Part shown: positions 15,907-25,240 of the stretch, in pieces
How the letters are laid out: every line of letters starts with the position of its first letter
How positions within the stretch are numbered: the first letter of the stretch is position 1
Translations under genes and position numbers: made by a program
Assembly (NCBI GenBank): GCA_048267245.1
Contig: JBLWXV010000001.1
Location: forward strand, 434,001 to 498,000
Source: JBLWXV01 sp048267245
GTDB taxonomy: Bacteria; Bdellovibrionota; Bacteriovoracia; Bacteriovoracales; Bacteriovoracaceae
Length of the DNA stretch: 64,000 nt
Direction of reading: 5' to 3'
The notes under the pieces: model-generated
Databases searched by the model: none
Told to the model about the DNA's origin: nothing
Seen by the model: only the letters and a program-made list of their open reading frames with translations

Positions 15907-18205
15907 GAACAATAACTTCTTGTTTGAGAGTGATCTCTCACAGGAAGTTAAGGGAATCAGTGGCGATGTGCTACGGTTTCCTATAGGGCGCTCAAAAGGC
16001 TGCCCCGTTGTTCTTGATGATTTTCAAGTTTCAAGAGAACATGCTGAGCTCGTCTTTGACGGGGCGGGGTGGAGTATTCGTCGACTGGCCGAATTTGCTC
16101 CTCTAATCGTCAATGGCACCAGTGTTGACCAGCACGTTCTCTCAAGAGGTGACCAAATTACGATTGGTCCCTTTGCTATTTCAGTTACAGATTTAGCACT
16201 ACCTCAAAGTGAGACGAGAAGTAGGGCGCCAGAACCACTTGAAGCAGATCCTTTGCCAATTGAGCCTGAAGCCTATAATGAGCCAGAAGCTCCTTTGGGT
16301 ACAGATACGTTGGACCAAGAACTCACTCAGGAATTTGATACCGATCTAGAGAGTGAGCAGCCTCAGCTTGAAGACCTTGAAAGTACTCCCGAGGAAGTTC
16401 CCGTTGAGGAGTATAGTGGTCAAGAAGCTGGAGACTTTGCAGAAATCGCTCAAGACGAGGTCGCTTCAGAGTTTAGTTCGGCCGACTTTAGAGAAGATAA
16501 GACGTCGATGTTTGCAGGCGAAAATAACGAGTCAGAATTTCCTGAAGAGGGAGAAGTTGACGATGCCTTTGGCTTTGACTCTGAAGAGGGAGGCGAGCTT
16601 GAGGAAATGGACGGCTTTGAAGATGACGATGTGGGTGAAAAGACTCAGGTCGTGCAAAGCTTTGTCGCCTATCAAATCGAGCTCTTTGGTGAATACGCTC
16701 CTTATGACAAATTTAATTTGGAAAAGGCCGAAACAGTTATTGGTCGCGATCCAGAAAAATGTGACATTGTCCTTAATGATCCACAAGTTTCAAGTCGACA
16801 TGCGGTTTTAAAGAAGACAAATGTGATGATCACCCTTGAGGACTTGGACTCCGGCAACGGAACACTACTCAATGGGGAGAGAATTAATAAATCTATCCTC
16901 TCTGTTGGCGACGAATTCTTAATCGGCGACACATCTTTTACGCTTTCAGTTCGCTCTGATCTTTTAGAGAGCCAGAGTGAAAGGCTAATGCCGGTAGAAG
17001 AGAATCAAGAAATTGAAGTTGAAGAAATTGTCGAAGTTGATGAGGACTTTGAAGATGAAGAGGGCGGACTCTTCCTTGAGGGCGATGAGCCCCCAAAGCC
17101 TAAGAGTTTAATTGGTAAACTCAAGTACATGTGGAAAGATGATAAGCAGCGCAAGAAGCTTATCTATATTGGTGTAGGATTTGCGGTCTTACTACTCTTC
17201 TTAGATGGCGATCCCCCTGCAAAGCCTAAAGTCGATCCCAAGAAAACAGATGAGAACTCACAGGAAGAGAAGATCGACCAAGGTGACCCGTTCTTAAAAC
17301 TCACAAAGGATCAGCAAGCATTCGTTGAGGCGCAGTATCAGCTCTCTAAGACTCTCTTTGAGCAAGCGAAGTATGCCGATGCCATTTTCGAACTCAATAA
17401 GCTCTTTGCCGTCATTGATAATTACAAGCGCGCTAAGCAAATTGCCGAGCTCTCAAAAAAGGGTCTCGCCAAGATTGAGGAACTCGAAGCTGAAAAGCAG
17501 AGAGAGATTGAGCGCAAGCAGCGCGCCCTCAAAGTAAAGGAGCTAGTCGAGCGCGCCCGTTCGGCCGTGAAGGAGCGCCAAGTTGATGTCGCTGACAGTA
17601 TCTTTTCCCAAATTTTGGAATTGGATCCAGAAAACTATGACGTCCCTCAATTAAAGTATGAAATTGACGCTTGGAAAAAGGAAGAAGAGCGCAAGAAAGT
17701 TGAAGAAGCTGCAGCAAAAGCTGAGCGCCAGCGACAACTTGATTCACTGGCCCCTGGTAAGACCTTCTATCTTCAAAATGAATGGTATAAGGCCATTATT
17801 AAGCTCGAAGAATTTTTAAGACTCAAGGGAATGGACGAGGATTTGATTCAAGAGGCAACTAAGATGCTCGCCGACTCTAAAGCGAAGCTCGCTTCAATTG
17901 TCGATCCTCTCCTTGGCAAGGCCCGCTCTCTTAAGGAGGGGCAGGACTTAAAAGGATCTTACGAAACATATAATGAGATTCTCGATCACGACCCTAGTCA
18001 TGTTGAGGCGTTAAATGAGATGGCACAGATTCGAGACATCCTCACTTCGCGCTCAATGAAGATTTACCGCGAGGCGATTGTCGCTGAGTCTTTGAGTTTA
18101 TTTAGTCAGGCAAAGGAGAAATTCCAAGAGGTTCAACAGATTTCTCCTAGCGACAGTGAATACTATAAGAAAGCAACGGAACGATTAAAAGACTATTTGG
18201 AGTAG
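15899..18205 (+). CDS. Double-FHA membrane protein with periplasmic TPR region
   Basis: A GTG at 15899 is preferred over the ATG at 15860 because AGAAGGGTGA lies 8 bases upstream and the overlap with the previous gene becomes only 8 bases. The 768-residue product has a first FHA domain (12-98; IGRSKGCPVVL, VSREHAEL) and a long acidic linker (100-250). A second FHA domain follows (255-350; IGRDPEKCDIVL, VSSRHAVL, GNGTLLNG), then a linker containing GDEPP, one membrane helix (420-436) and about 330 residues of TPR-like helices. Layout and juxtamembrane sequence recall the two preceding FHA proteins, so the three are likely paralogues. The PP2C gene begins 5 bases later. Confidence 0.8.
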   Translation: MSKNNNFLFESDLSQEVKGISGDVLRFPIGRSKGCPVVLDDFQVSREHAELVFDGAGWSIRRLAEFAPLIVNGTSVDQHVLSRGDQITIGPFAISVTDLALPQSETRSRAPEPLEADPLPIEPEAYNEPEAPLGTDTLDQELTQEFDTDLESEQPQLEDLESTPEEVPVEEYSGQEAGDFAEIAQDEVASEFSSADFREDKTSMFAGENNESEFPEEGEVDDAFGFDSEEGGELEEMDGFEDDDVGEKTQVVQSFVAYQIELFGEYAPYDKFNLEKAETVIGRDPEKCDIVLNDPQVSSRHAVLKKTNVMITLEDLDSGNGTLLNGERINKSILSVGDEFLIGDTSFTLSVRSDLLESQSERLMPVEENQEIEVEEIVEVDEDFEDEEGGLFLEGDEPPKPKSLIGKLKYMWKDDKQRKKLIYIGVGFAVLLLFLDGDPPAKPKVDPKKTDENSQEEKIDQGDPFLKLTKDQQAFVEAQYQLSKTLFEQAKYADAIFELNKLFAVIDNYKRAKQIAELSKKGLAKIEELEAEKQREIERKQRALKVKELVERARSAVKERQVDVADSIFSQILELDPENYDVPQLKYEIDAWKKEEERKKVEEAAAKAERQRQLDSLAPGKTFYLQNEWYKAIIKLEEFLRLKGMDEDLIQEATKMLADSKAKLASIVDPLLGKARSLKEGQDLKGSYETYNEILDHDPSHVEALNEMAQIRDILTSRSMKIYREAIVAESLSLFSQAKEKFQEVQQISPSDSEYYKKATERLKDYLE

Positions 18206-18210
18206 GATAG

Positions 18211-18948
18211 ATGTTGAGGCTAAAGAGCTTTAGTGCAAGAACGGATCAAGGCCCCTATCTTCAAATCAATGAAGATGATATCGAGATTGATCTCGTCAAT
18301 AACCTCTTTATGCTCTTTGATGGTTTCGGTGGAAATAACGCAGGTGATGTTGCGGTCAAGTTTCTCAAAGAGAAGCTCAAAGTATTCTATTCAAAAGTTG
18401 GTGGTGACCCGGATGCGACACTTCCCTTTTTCTACTCGCCTCGCTACCTCATTGAAGGAAATGCCCTCATAAATAGTATGCGCTACGCTCACAGCTTACT
18501 GTGTGCTAAGAATCAGCAACTGGCGATGAATGAGCGCGGTGGTTCTGCGGCAATTGTCGCGGCAATGGCAGATAATATATTGACCGTGGCCTCGACCGGT
18601 AATTGCAAGGGACACCTTTGCCGCCACGGTAGACTTCAGTCGCTCAATTCTCCCGATACGCTCATCCCGCTCACGGGCTATGATCATGCTAAGCACTTCT
18701 ACACTTCACCCATCAGCGGATTTGGACTCTTTGACCATTTGGATCTAGATGTTCGCGAGTTTCGCTTGCGCGCAGGCGATATGGTGGTTCTCATTAGTGA
18801 TGGCGTCTACTCGCGAATTCACGAGGAAGAGCTCTCTCACATTCTCAATCAGAAGCAAGATGATGGTGACAAGATTGATCAACTTTTTGACCTCGCCAAT
18901 GAGAGAGGCAATATGGACAATCAGTCGGCCGTGATTCTTCAATTTTAA
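18211..18948 (+). CDS. PP2C-family Ser/Thr protein phosphatase
   Basis: The 245-residue protein has the metal-coordinating motifs of PPM phosphatases: QINED near residue 20, DGFGG at 37-41, a central STGNCKGHLCR segment, GDMVVLISDG and the terminal DNQSAVIL. It removes phosphate from Ser/Thr of proteins and probably opposes a Hanks-type kinase. Located 5 bases behind three FHA genes, it is the natural reset enzyme for phosphothreonines read by those domains (inference from operon structure). No kinase gene is present in the window. The loop between motifs is shorter than in typical PrpC/PstP. Confidence 0.85.
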   Translation: MLRLKSFSARTDQGPYLQINEDDIEIDLVNNLFMLFDGFGGNNAGDVAVKFLKEKLKVFYSKVGGDPDATLPFFYSPRYLIEGNALINSMRYAHSLLCAKNQQLAMNERGGSAAIVAAMADNILTVASTGNCKGHLCRHGRLQSLNSPDTLIPLTGYDHAKHFYTSPISGFGLFDHLDLDVREFRLRAGDMVVLISDGVYSRIHEEELSHILNQKQDDGDKIDQLFDLANERGNMDNQSAVILQF

Positions 18949-19044
18949 TACCCAACTTTTCTGGTATGGAAATTTCCAAGCTGCGCTTAGGTGTTGCGAA
19001 CTTATTGAAATGAGGGGAAACTAATAGCAGAAGGGATTTAGTAA

Positions 19045-20526
19045 ATGACACATAAAATACTTGTAGCCGACGATAGTCAGACCATTCAAAAGGTAGTTGC
19101 CATCACTTTGGCCGGTGACTCCTATGAGCTTGTAACCTGCTTAAATGAATCCGAGCTGGTTAAGCAAGTGGCCCTAAATCCAAATGCCTTGGTATTACTC
19201 GACTTTAATCTTTCAGATACTAAAGATGGCTATCAGATGGCCACGGAACTCAAGCGCGAAGCTCCGCAGATTTCCATTCTCGCGATGATGGGAACTTTCG
19301 ATGTGGCAGATGAGTCAAAGATGAAGTCGGCCGGCATCGACGACCATGTTGCCAAGCCCTTTGATAGCAATCTCTTTATTCAAAAATGTCGCAGTCTCAC
19401 TAATAAACTTGATGGTCTTGAGGATGAAGATCTCGAGGATGATTGGGAAGAAGATACTCAAAAAGACATTACTTTTGATGATGATGGTGATGAAGAAGAA
19501 TCATCAGAAGTAGAAGAGGACGAAAATTGGGTTATGGACTCAAGTAACGTCTCTCAAGAAGAAGATAATGAAGAGGAGCAGGACTCTTCTGAATCAGTTG
19601 AAGTCGTTCTTGCCAATGACGAAGACGAAGACGAGCTCTCAAGTGAACTCGCCGGCTGGGGTATTCCTGTTCCTGGGAAAATTGGGGCCTCAGGGCTTCC
19701 AGGCGTTATGCCTCCGGTTATTGATGGCGCCTCTGTTCATTCACTTGATGAAGCCAGGAGTGAAGGTCTTGAAGAAGGTCTTACTGTGGACTTGGATGAG
19801 GACCAAACATCTGTTGAACCACAAGAAGAACTCGAAGAAGTTGAGTTGGAAGTTGGAGAAGACCTCAGCACAAAGGCTTCAGAATCTTCTGATGAAGAAG
19901 AGGATTCTTCACTGCCAGAAGAAGATGATCTCGAGTATCCAGATCTTGATATTGTGGGAAGCTCACAAGAAGATCTAAAAAATATTAAGCTCTCTTCCTC
20001 ACTGGTTGGAGTAGATGAGCTCGCTCCTGAAGGTGAAGAAGATACTGACACGGTTGAAAGTACACCTTCAGAACCTTCTGATCTTGCCGATGAAATTGCC
20101 TCTGAAGATTCTCCCGATGATTTCTGGGCCGCCGATGAAGTGATCGAAGCCGAATCGGCCAGTGTCGGTGGAGCAATTGCGAATCCAGATATTGCCCAGA
20201 GTGTGGATGAACACTCTGTTCCTCTAGATACTGATGCTCTTGCTCCCATGGAGAGCAACCTTACGCTAGAACCAACACCAGCAGCCTCGAGACCTCGCAA
20301 GGAAGCTCCGTCTTCAGTGAGTGAAGCCGCTCCCGTTCAAATTGATGAAGATAAATTAGTTGCTAAGATCAAGGACTCTCTGGCCCCCATGATTGAAGAG
20401 ATGATTAAGAATCAGATGGAAGCCATGATGAAGGAGAGAGTTGATCATATCGCCTGGGAAGTAATTCCAGACTTGGCAGAAAATCTCATTCGCGATGAGA
20501 TTAAAAATATTTCAAGTGACCTATAA
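19045..20526 (+). CDS. RomR-like response regulator with acidic linker and conserved C-terminal helix
   Basis: The 493-residue protein has an N-terminal receiver domain (1-125): DD at 9-10, phosphoacceptor D53, T84 and K104 (HVAKPFD). Residues 130-425 are a low-complexity linker dominated by Glu, Asp and Ser. The last 60 residues form amphipathic helices ending in HIAWEVIPDLAENLIRDEI, a tail typical of RomR-type regulators. RomR recruits the small GTPase MglA to a cell pole in Myxococcus gliding, and in Bdellovibrio it belongs to the predatory pole hub. Identity as RomR rather than another receiver with this tail is probable, not proven. The start follows AGAAGGG. The 3' end overlaps birA by 6 bases. 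Confidence 0.6.
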   Translation: MTHKILVADDSQTIQKVVAITLAGDSYELVTCLNESELVKQVALNPNALVLLDFNLSDTKDGYQMATELKREAPQISILAMMGTFDVADESKMKSAGIDDHVAKPFDSNLFIQKCRSLTNKLDGLEDEDLEDDWEEDTQKDITFDDDGDEEESSEVEEDENWVMDSSNVSQEEDNEEEQDSSESVEVVLANDEDEDELSSELAGWGIPVPGKIGASGLPGVMPPVIDGASVHSLDEARSEGLEEGLTVDLDEDQTSVEPQEELEEVELEVGEDLSTKASESSDEEEDSSLPEEDDLEYPDLDIVGSSQEDLKNIKLSSSLVGVDELAPEGEEDTDTVESTPSEPSDLADEIASEDSPDDFWAADEVIEAESASVGGAIANPDIAQSVDEHSVPLDTDALAPMESNLTLEPTPAASRPRKEAPSSVSEAAPVQIDEDKLVAKIKDSLAPMIEEMIKNQMEAMMKERVDHIAWEVIPDLAENLIRDEIKNISSDL

Positions 20527-21243
20527 GATAAAGAGCGAGCCACTATAGACCTTTGTAGTGGCCCCCTTTGAATCCTTCACCAAAGCCTCTCCGTAGGGGC
20601 CAATTCCAACAAAAGTACCCAAGGTCTTTTTTTCATTATCAACTATTTCTACCACTGCGTTCAGATGGCTGCAGTGTGATGACCAGTTTGATGTGAAATT
20701 CTCAAGGCGCAACTCTTTCACTCTTTTAGATATATAAGTGGCCATTTGCAGCGGGATCTCTCTTTTTTCTTTTGAGCTTAAAAGGTGATCCTCTTTAAAA
20801 AGAGCACCTGCCGGATACTGACCGACCTGTCTTTTAATAGATTGAAGTTCCCCGTCAGGATCACTCCAGTTGAGCCCTATGCCACAGAAGTAGAGATTTG
20901 ATTTGTAATTTTGCAGTAGTATCCCACCAATTTTTTCATGCTCGGTATTGAGTAGATCATTAGGCCACTTGAGCTTGACGTCACATTGAGTGTAATTTTT
21001 TAAAAACTCACTTAGTGCGACCCCAATTTCCAGTGAGGTTAGAGTGGGAGTGGTGGGATTGGCTTCAACCAGAAAACTAAAGGCCAGAGCATTGGATAGT
21101 CCAAGCCAGGTCTTACCCATGCGACCTTGACCGGCTACTTGCAGGTCAGTGGAGACGAGAAGAGAAGTCTCTTCTGAGTTATCAAGTAAGGCCCTAAGCT
21201 CAGTGGTAGTCGACTCGCAACTGGCTAGGTGATGTTGGATCAT
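20521..21243 (-). CDS. birA: Biotin-[acetyl-CoA carboxylase] ligase
   Basis: The 240-residue protein matches the BirA catalytic domain: AGQGRMGKTW (variant of the GRGRxGRxW biotinyl-AMP loop), LKWPNDLL, KIGGILLQ and GIGLNW. It activates biotin with ATP and attaches it to the carboxyl carrier protein AccB. There is no N-terminal winged-helix domain, so it is a monofunctional ligase and cannot repress biotin genes as E. coli BirA does. The C-terminal SH3-like domain is recognisable (TFVGIGPYGEALV). Confidence 0.9.
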   Translation of the reverse strand: MIQHHLASCESTTTELRALLDNSEETSLLVSTDLQVAGQGRMGKTWLGLSNALAFSFLVEANPTTPTLTSLEIGVALSEFLKNYTQCDVKLKWPNDLLNTEHEKIGGILLQNYKSNLYFCGIGLNWSDPDGELQSIKRQVGQYPAGALFKEDHLLSSKEKREIPLQMATYISKRVKELRLENFTSNWSSHCSHLNAVVEIVDNEKKTLGTFVGIGPYGEALVKDSKGATTKVYSGSLFIL

Positions 21244-21335
21244 GGCCCGTCCCCATGTTATACGTTACACTCGTTCATAGTATGGAGATTCCAATTGTTA
21301 AAGGGCCACAGAGCTGGTTTCAGAAGGTGAATAAG

Positions 21336-22046
21336 ATGAGTTTAATTGAGCGTTCAAATCCTAGAACAGTGCGTTTTACCCCAAATATCAACCCATATGC
21401 CGCTGGAAGTGTTATCGCTGAATTTGGAAATACAAAAGTTCATATCACCGCGAGTGTTGATGAGTCGGTTCCACCTTGGATGAAGGGCAAAGGCGAGGGT
21501 TGGATTACGGGCGAATACAATATGCTCCCAAGTGCGACTCACTCGCGCAACCACCGTGAGCGCTCTAAAATTAGTGGAAGAACTCAGGAAATTCAGAGGC
21601 TTATTGGAAGAAGTTTGCGCGCTATTGTGGATCTAAAAAAACTAGGCGAGCGCACGATTGTAATCGACTGCGATGTCCTCGTTGCCGATGGTGGAACGCG
21701 AACAACTTCAATTTCAGGGGCTTATGTGGCGCTGGAGCTGGCAGTGAGAAAACTTATGAAAGAGGGTAAGCTCGCTCAATCACCTCTACTAGAGCCAATG
21801 GCCGCATTGAGTGTGGGAATCAATTCTGCAGGAAAAGTAATCGCCGATCTCAATTACGAAGAGGACTCGAGCTGCGAAACTGATATGAATATCGTAATGA
21901 CTAAGGCCGGCCGCTTTATTGAGGTTCAGGGCACCGCTGAGGGTTCACCCTTTACTCGCGATCAGCTCAATGCTCTTGTCGACTGCGCAACCGAAGCACT
22001 CGTACAGGTCTTCAAGGCCCAAGATGAGGTTCTTCTCAATGCATGA
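21336..22046 (+). CDS. rph: Ribonuclease PH
   Basis: ATG at 21336, preceded by AGAAGGTGA, gives 236 residues, close to the 238 of E. coli RNase PH; an earlier in-frame ATG at 21255 has no such site. Family motifs include GEGWITGEYNMLPSAT, RSLRAIVDL, VIDCDVLVADGGTRTTSI and DLNYEEDSSCETDMN, the phosphate and metal-binding residues. The enzyme trims tRNA 3' ends phosphorolytically. It overlaps rdgB by 8 bases, an arrangement seen in many bacteria. Confidence 0.95.
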   Translation: MSLIERSNPRTVRFTPNINPYAAGSVIAEFGNTKVHITASVDESVPPWMKGKGEGWITGEYNMLPSATHSRNHRERSKISGRTQEIQRLIGRSLRAIVDLKKLGERTIVIDCDVLVADGGTRTTSISGAYVALELAVRKLMKEGKLAQSPLLEPMAALSVGINSAGKVIADLNYEEDSSCETDMNIVMTKAGRFIEVQGTAEGSPFTRDQLNALVDCATEALVQVFKAQDEVLLNA

Positions 22047-22629
22047 GTTTATTCTAGCAACCGGCAATCCCCACAAGGCCAGCGAGTTTGCCACTCTATT
22101 GAGTGCAGTTAAGGTCATCGCAGCGCCTGAGAAAATTGAAGTTGAGGAAACGGGCAAAACTTTTAAGGAAAATGCCCTTTTGAAAGCGCAGGGCTACTTC
22201 AATAAATTCAAGTGTCCAGTGCTGGCCGATGATTCAGGCCTTATTGTGGACGCCCTTCCAAATGAACTTGGAGTCTATAGTGCTCGCTACGGCGGTGCTG
22301 GTCTAAGTGATAAAGATCGCGCCCTCAAATTGCTTGAGGCCATGAAAGAAGTTCCTGAATTGGAGCGCGGGGCCCACTTTGAATGTCACCTCTGCTTCTA
22401 CTTTGGGCCGGAGGAAATATTCTTTTTTGAGGGCAGGGTAGATGGGCTCATTGGCCATGAATATGTGGGTGAACACGGTTTTGGCTATGATCCGGTCTTT
22501 CATCCCAAGGCCCGGCCAGAAGTGACAATGGCCCAAGTACCCGAATGGAAAGACCAAAACTCTCATCGGGCCCATGCTTGCCAGCATGCTGAAGCATTTT
22601 TTTCAAAGAGGCTTGGACAAACTAAGTAA
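22039..22629 (+). CDS. rdgB: XTP/dITP diphosphatase (RdgB/HAM1)
   Basis: The start ATG at 22039 opens the conserved LATGNPHKASEF motif. The 196-residue protein continues with TGKTFKENALLKA, LADDSGLIVDAL, SARYGG and GFGYDPVF. It hydrolyses non-canonical purine triphosphates (XTP, dITP) to monophosphates and so keeps them out of DNA and RNA. The gene overlaps rph by 8 bases and is followed after 30 bases by tRNA-Pro. Confidence 0.95.
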   Translation: MHEFILATGNPHKASEFATLLSAVKVIAAPEKIEVEETGKTFKENALLKAQGYFNKFKCPVLADDSGLIVDALPNELGVYSARYGGAGLSDKDRALKLLEAMKEVPELERGAHFECHLCFYFGPEEIFFFEGRVDGLIGHEYVGEHGFGYDPVFHPKARPEVTMAQVPEWKDQNSHRAHACQHAEAFFSKRLGQTK

Positions 22630-22659
22630 GATTATCTATTATGGCGCCTCATTATCTGG

Positions 22660-22736
<77 letters not shown>

Positions 22737-22740
22737 TTTA

Positions 22741-22780
22741 AAATAAAAAAGCCACCCTTTGCGGTGGCTTTTTTATTTTT
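22741..22780. terminator. Bidirectional intrinsic terminator
   Basis: AAATAAAAAAGCCACC (22741-22756) pairs perfectly with GGTGGCTTTTTTATTT (22763-22778) around a 6-base loop. It has an A-run on one side and a T-run on the other. It serves tRNA-Pro on the plus strand and the minus-strand gene ending at 22830. Confidence 0.9.
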
Positions 22781-22829
22781 AAAACCTCGGGCCATGGTCG
22801 TTGAATGAACCCGCTCTGTTGAAATAATC

Positions 22830-23264
22830 CTAGAGATTTTCCTCAAGCAACTTATCAATCGCCGGCATTCCCCAATTACTTCCACCACCAGCTTCAAGAG
22901 TAATCACGCCACTCTTATAACTTGCCTTAGACTCCATTGAGTCAGACCCTTTCTTAACCTGAATTTTTTTAATCTTACAAGCTTCTGTCTTAAGGTCTTG
23001 CTTGCAGAGACTCTGCATTTCATATTTCACATGGCTCGCAGCTTTTCTGGCAAGAAGTGCATCGTCTTGAGTGTTCACTGTTGTCCAGTCCATATCAACT
23101 TCTGGCTGACAGCCACAGCTCTTCTTAATTTCTGCAAGCTCTTCATTGATGCTTGTCTTGAGAGATGAATCATTCATCAATTTCTTTTGCTTGAGAGTTA
23201 ATTTTCCTTCGGCATGAGCAAGAAATGAGAACGTAGCAATAAGGCAAATGAGTGTAGTTTTCAT
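22830..23264 (-). CDS. Small secreted protein of unknown function
   Basis: The 144-residue protein has a clear signal peptide (residues 1-18, ending LAHA). The mature part is polar, with four Cys: a CGC pair near residue 50 and two single Cys near 87 and 97, suggesting disulfides in the periplasm. I recognise no family. The start is preceded by CTAGGAGAATTTC, a good ribosome site. It is transcribed alone and ends at the bidirectional terminator. Confidence 0.65.
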   Translation of the reverse strand: MKTTLICLIATFSFLAHAEGKLTLKQKKLMNDSSLKTSINEELAEIKKSCGCQPEVDMDWTTVNTQDDALLARKAASHVKYEMQSLCKQDLKTEACKIKKIQVKKGSDSMESKASYKSGVITLEAGGGSNWGMPAIDKLLEENL

Positions 23265-23449
23265 GAAATTCTCCTAGGCGTATGATTTTTTTTAAATGAT
23301 AGCTTGGAACTAGAAATTTTGTTTCTAAAAAATAAGTGAGCAAAATAAACCTGATGAAAAGCGTCGGTAAATGTCTAAGCTTAATTTAGCCCTCGCCCCT
23401 GCTATGCCTAAGCGACGAGATATAGAGCAGCCTCCTGTGATAGGATTAT

Positions 23450-25240
23450 TTGATGAATGAGCTAGGAATTTACATCCAAAATCACCAGGCCATGATTGCA
23501 TTGGCCGTTCTAGCTATGATCTTCATCGCTTTTCTTTTCGAGCGATTTATTCCGGCCGTGATCTCATTGGTGGGAGCTGGAGTCTACCTAATTCTTGGAT
23601 TCATAAAACCAGATGAGGCACTTGCAGCTTTTTCAAACCCTGCTCCAATTACGATTGCGGCAATGTTTATTTTGTCTGGAGCACTCATACGAACTGGGAC
23701 ACTGGAAGCAGTGACTTCCAAAATCCTCACACTCTCTGATAAGCGGCCAAGACTGGCGATTTGTCTCGTTTACGTAGGAGCGTTCGTTGCGTCGGCTATC
23801 ATGAATAACACTCCAGTTGTGCTTGTGAGCATTCCGATTCTTGTCGACATTGCCAAGCATTTGAATATCTCTAAAAAACGCTTTCTTATTCCACTCTCAT
23901 TTATGGCCATCTTGGGTGGGTCTCTTACTCTCATTGGTACTTCAACAAATCTTCTCGTTGATGGTGTGGCCAGGAGAAATGGTCTTGAGCCATTTGGCAT
24001 TTTTGAAATTACTGAAATTGGACTTATCACTGCAGCAGTGGGTGCAGTTTGTATTCTAATTCTTGGAATGTTGTTACTTCCTAGAGAAGCCGATAACTCC
24101 AGCGAAGAAGATCACGAGCACGAACTTTATCTGACCGATTTAAAGATTCTTCCAAAATCCCCTCTAATTGGAATGGCTGTTCAAGAGGTGGGAGCCTTTG
24201 AACCTCGAGGGGTGAACGTTGTTTTTGTTCATCGTGGAAGTGAGTTTATAAAAGTTTCAGAGGAGCCAATTCTTTTGCAAGAGGGTGATCACCTGGTTGT
24301 GAGAGCGACGACAGTAGAACTTCTAGGGATGCATGCTAGTAAAGATTTTAGCCTGGGAGTCGCAACCCGACCGCCGCGCAGTGAAAATGTTGAAGCGCTT
24401 GAATTGATGATTACCTCAAATCATATGTTCATCGGCAAAGGACTCTTACATTTACCACTACTGTCGCGCTATCGTATGAGGGTTCTTGGTCTCTCTAGGG
24501 CAGTAAATCCTCCTGGCCCAGAGCTTTCGGCAGTAAAAGTTAGAGCCGGCGATCGATTGTTGATTGAGGCAGATCGCGATGTCTTGCGCGAGATTGCTGC
24601 GAGTTTTGGAGTGGTCGCAGCCGGAACACCAAGTGCGAGACCATTTCGTAGGAGAAAGGGCTTTATCGCGATCTCAGTTATTTTGCTGGTCGTGAGCCTG
24701 GCCGCCCTCGGTGTTATGCCACTTAGTACACTTTCATTAATAGGAATTGGAGTAATCCTAGCGACTCGAGTGATCGACGCAGAAGAAGCTTGGTCGTATA
24801 TGGATGGAAATGTGCTGGTGCTCATTGTCTCGATGTTGATGATTGGCACTGGTTTACACAATACTGGGGCCGTGCAACAAGTGGTGAATCTAGTTAGCCC
24901 GGTGTTGCAAGGCTTAACACCTTTTGCACTTTTACTTGGGCTCTACCTCTTGACTTCACTGTTGACGGAGACAATTACCAATAACGCAGTTGCTGTGATT
25001 ATGACCCCAGTCGCCATTGAGCTTGGCTCAGTAATGCAGCTAGACCCGCGCTCGCTAGTGATTGCAGTGATGTTTGGTGCCAGCGCAAGTTTTGCGACTC
25101 CCATTGGCTATCAGACCAACACACTGGTCTATAGCGCGGGCAAGTATAGCTTCTTCGATTTTCTTAAGATCGGCGTCATCATGAATATCATCGTGGGAGT
25201 GGCCACGTGCGCGGCAATCTACTGGCTGCGCCCCCTGTGA
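23450..25240 (+). CDS. SLC13-family (divalent anion/Na+ symporter-like) permease with RCK_C domains
   Basis: The 596-residue protein has about five membrane helices at each end and a cytoplasmic insert between about 220 and 400. The helical halves contain FSNPAPITIAAMFILSGAL, MNNTPVV, LIGTSTNLLV and, in the second half, TNNAVAVIMTP and ATPIGYQTN, the inverted-repeat substrate and sodium motifs of the SLC13/ArsB superfamily. The insert carries two TrkA_C (RCK_C) modules (for example GMAVQEVGAFEPRGVNVVFV). Such proteins import sulfate, dicarboxylates or similar anions; the substrate is not predictable here. A separate promoter is likely because 185 bases precede the gene. Confidence 0.85.
   Translation: MMNELGIYIQNHQAMIALAVLAMIFIAFLFERFIPAVISLVGAGVYLILGFIKPDEALAAFSNPAPITIAAMFILSGALIRTGTLEAVTSKILTLSDKRPRLAICLVYVGAFVASAIMNNTPVVLVSIPILVDIAKHLNISKKRFLIPLSFMAILGGSLTLIGTSTNLLVDGVARRNGLEPFGIFEITEIGLITAAVGAVCILILGMLLLPREADNSSEEDHEHELYLTDLKILPKSPLIGMAVQEVGAFEPRGVNVVFVHRGSEFIKVSEEPILLQEGDHLVVRATTVELLGMHASKDFSLGVATRPPRSENVEALELMITSNHMFIGKGLLHLPLLSRYRMRVLGLSRAVNPPGPELSAVKVRAGDRLLIEADRDVLREIAASFGVVAAGTPSARPFRRRKGFIAISVILLVVSLAALGVMPLSTLSLIGIGVILATRVIDAEEAWSYMDGNVLVLIVSMLMIGTGLHNTGAVQQVVNLVSPVLQGLTPFALLLGLYLLTSLLTETITNNAVAVIMTPVAIELGSVMQLDPRSLVIAVMFGASASFATPIGYQTNTLVYSAGKYSFFDFLKIGVIMNIIVGVATCAAIYWLRPL

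Noticed and set aside
19737..20300. 187-residue Ser-rich minus-strand frame
   Set aside because: It is the antisense of the Glu/Asp/Ser linker of the RomR-like protein; low-complexity codons open the opposite strand by chance.
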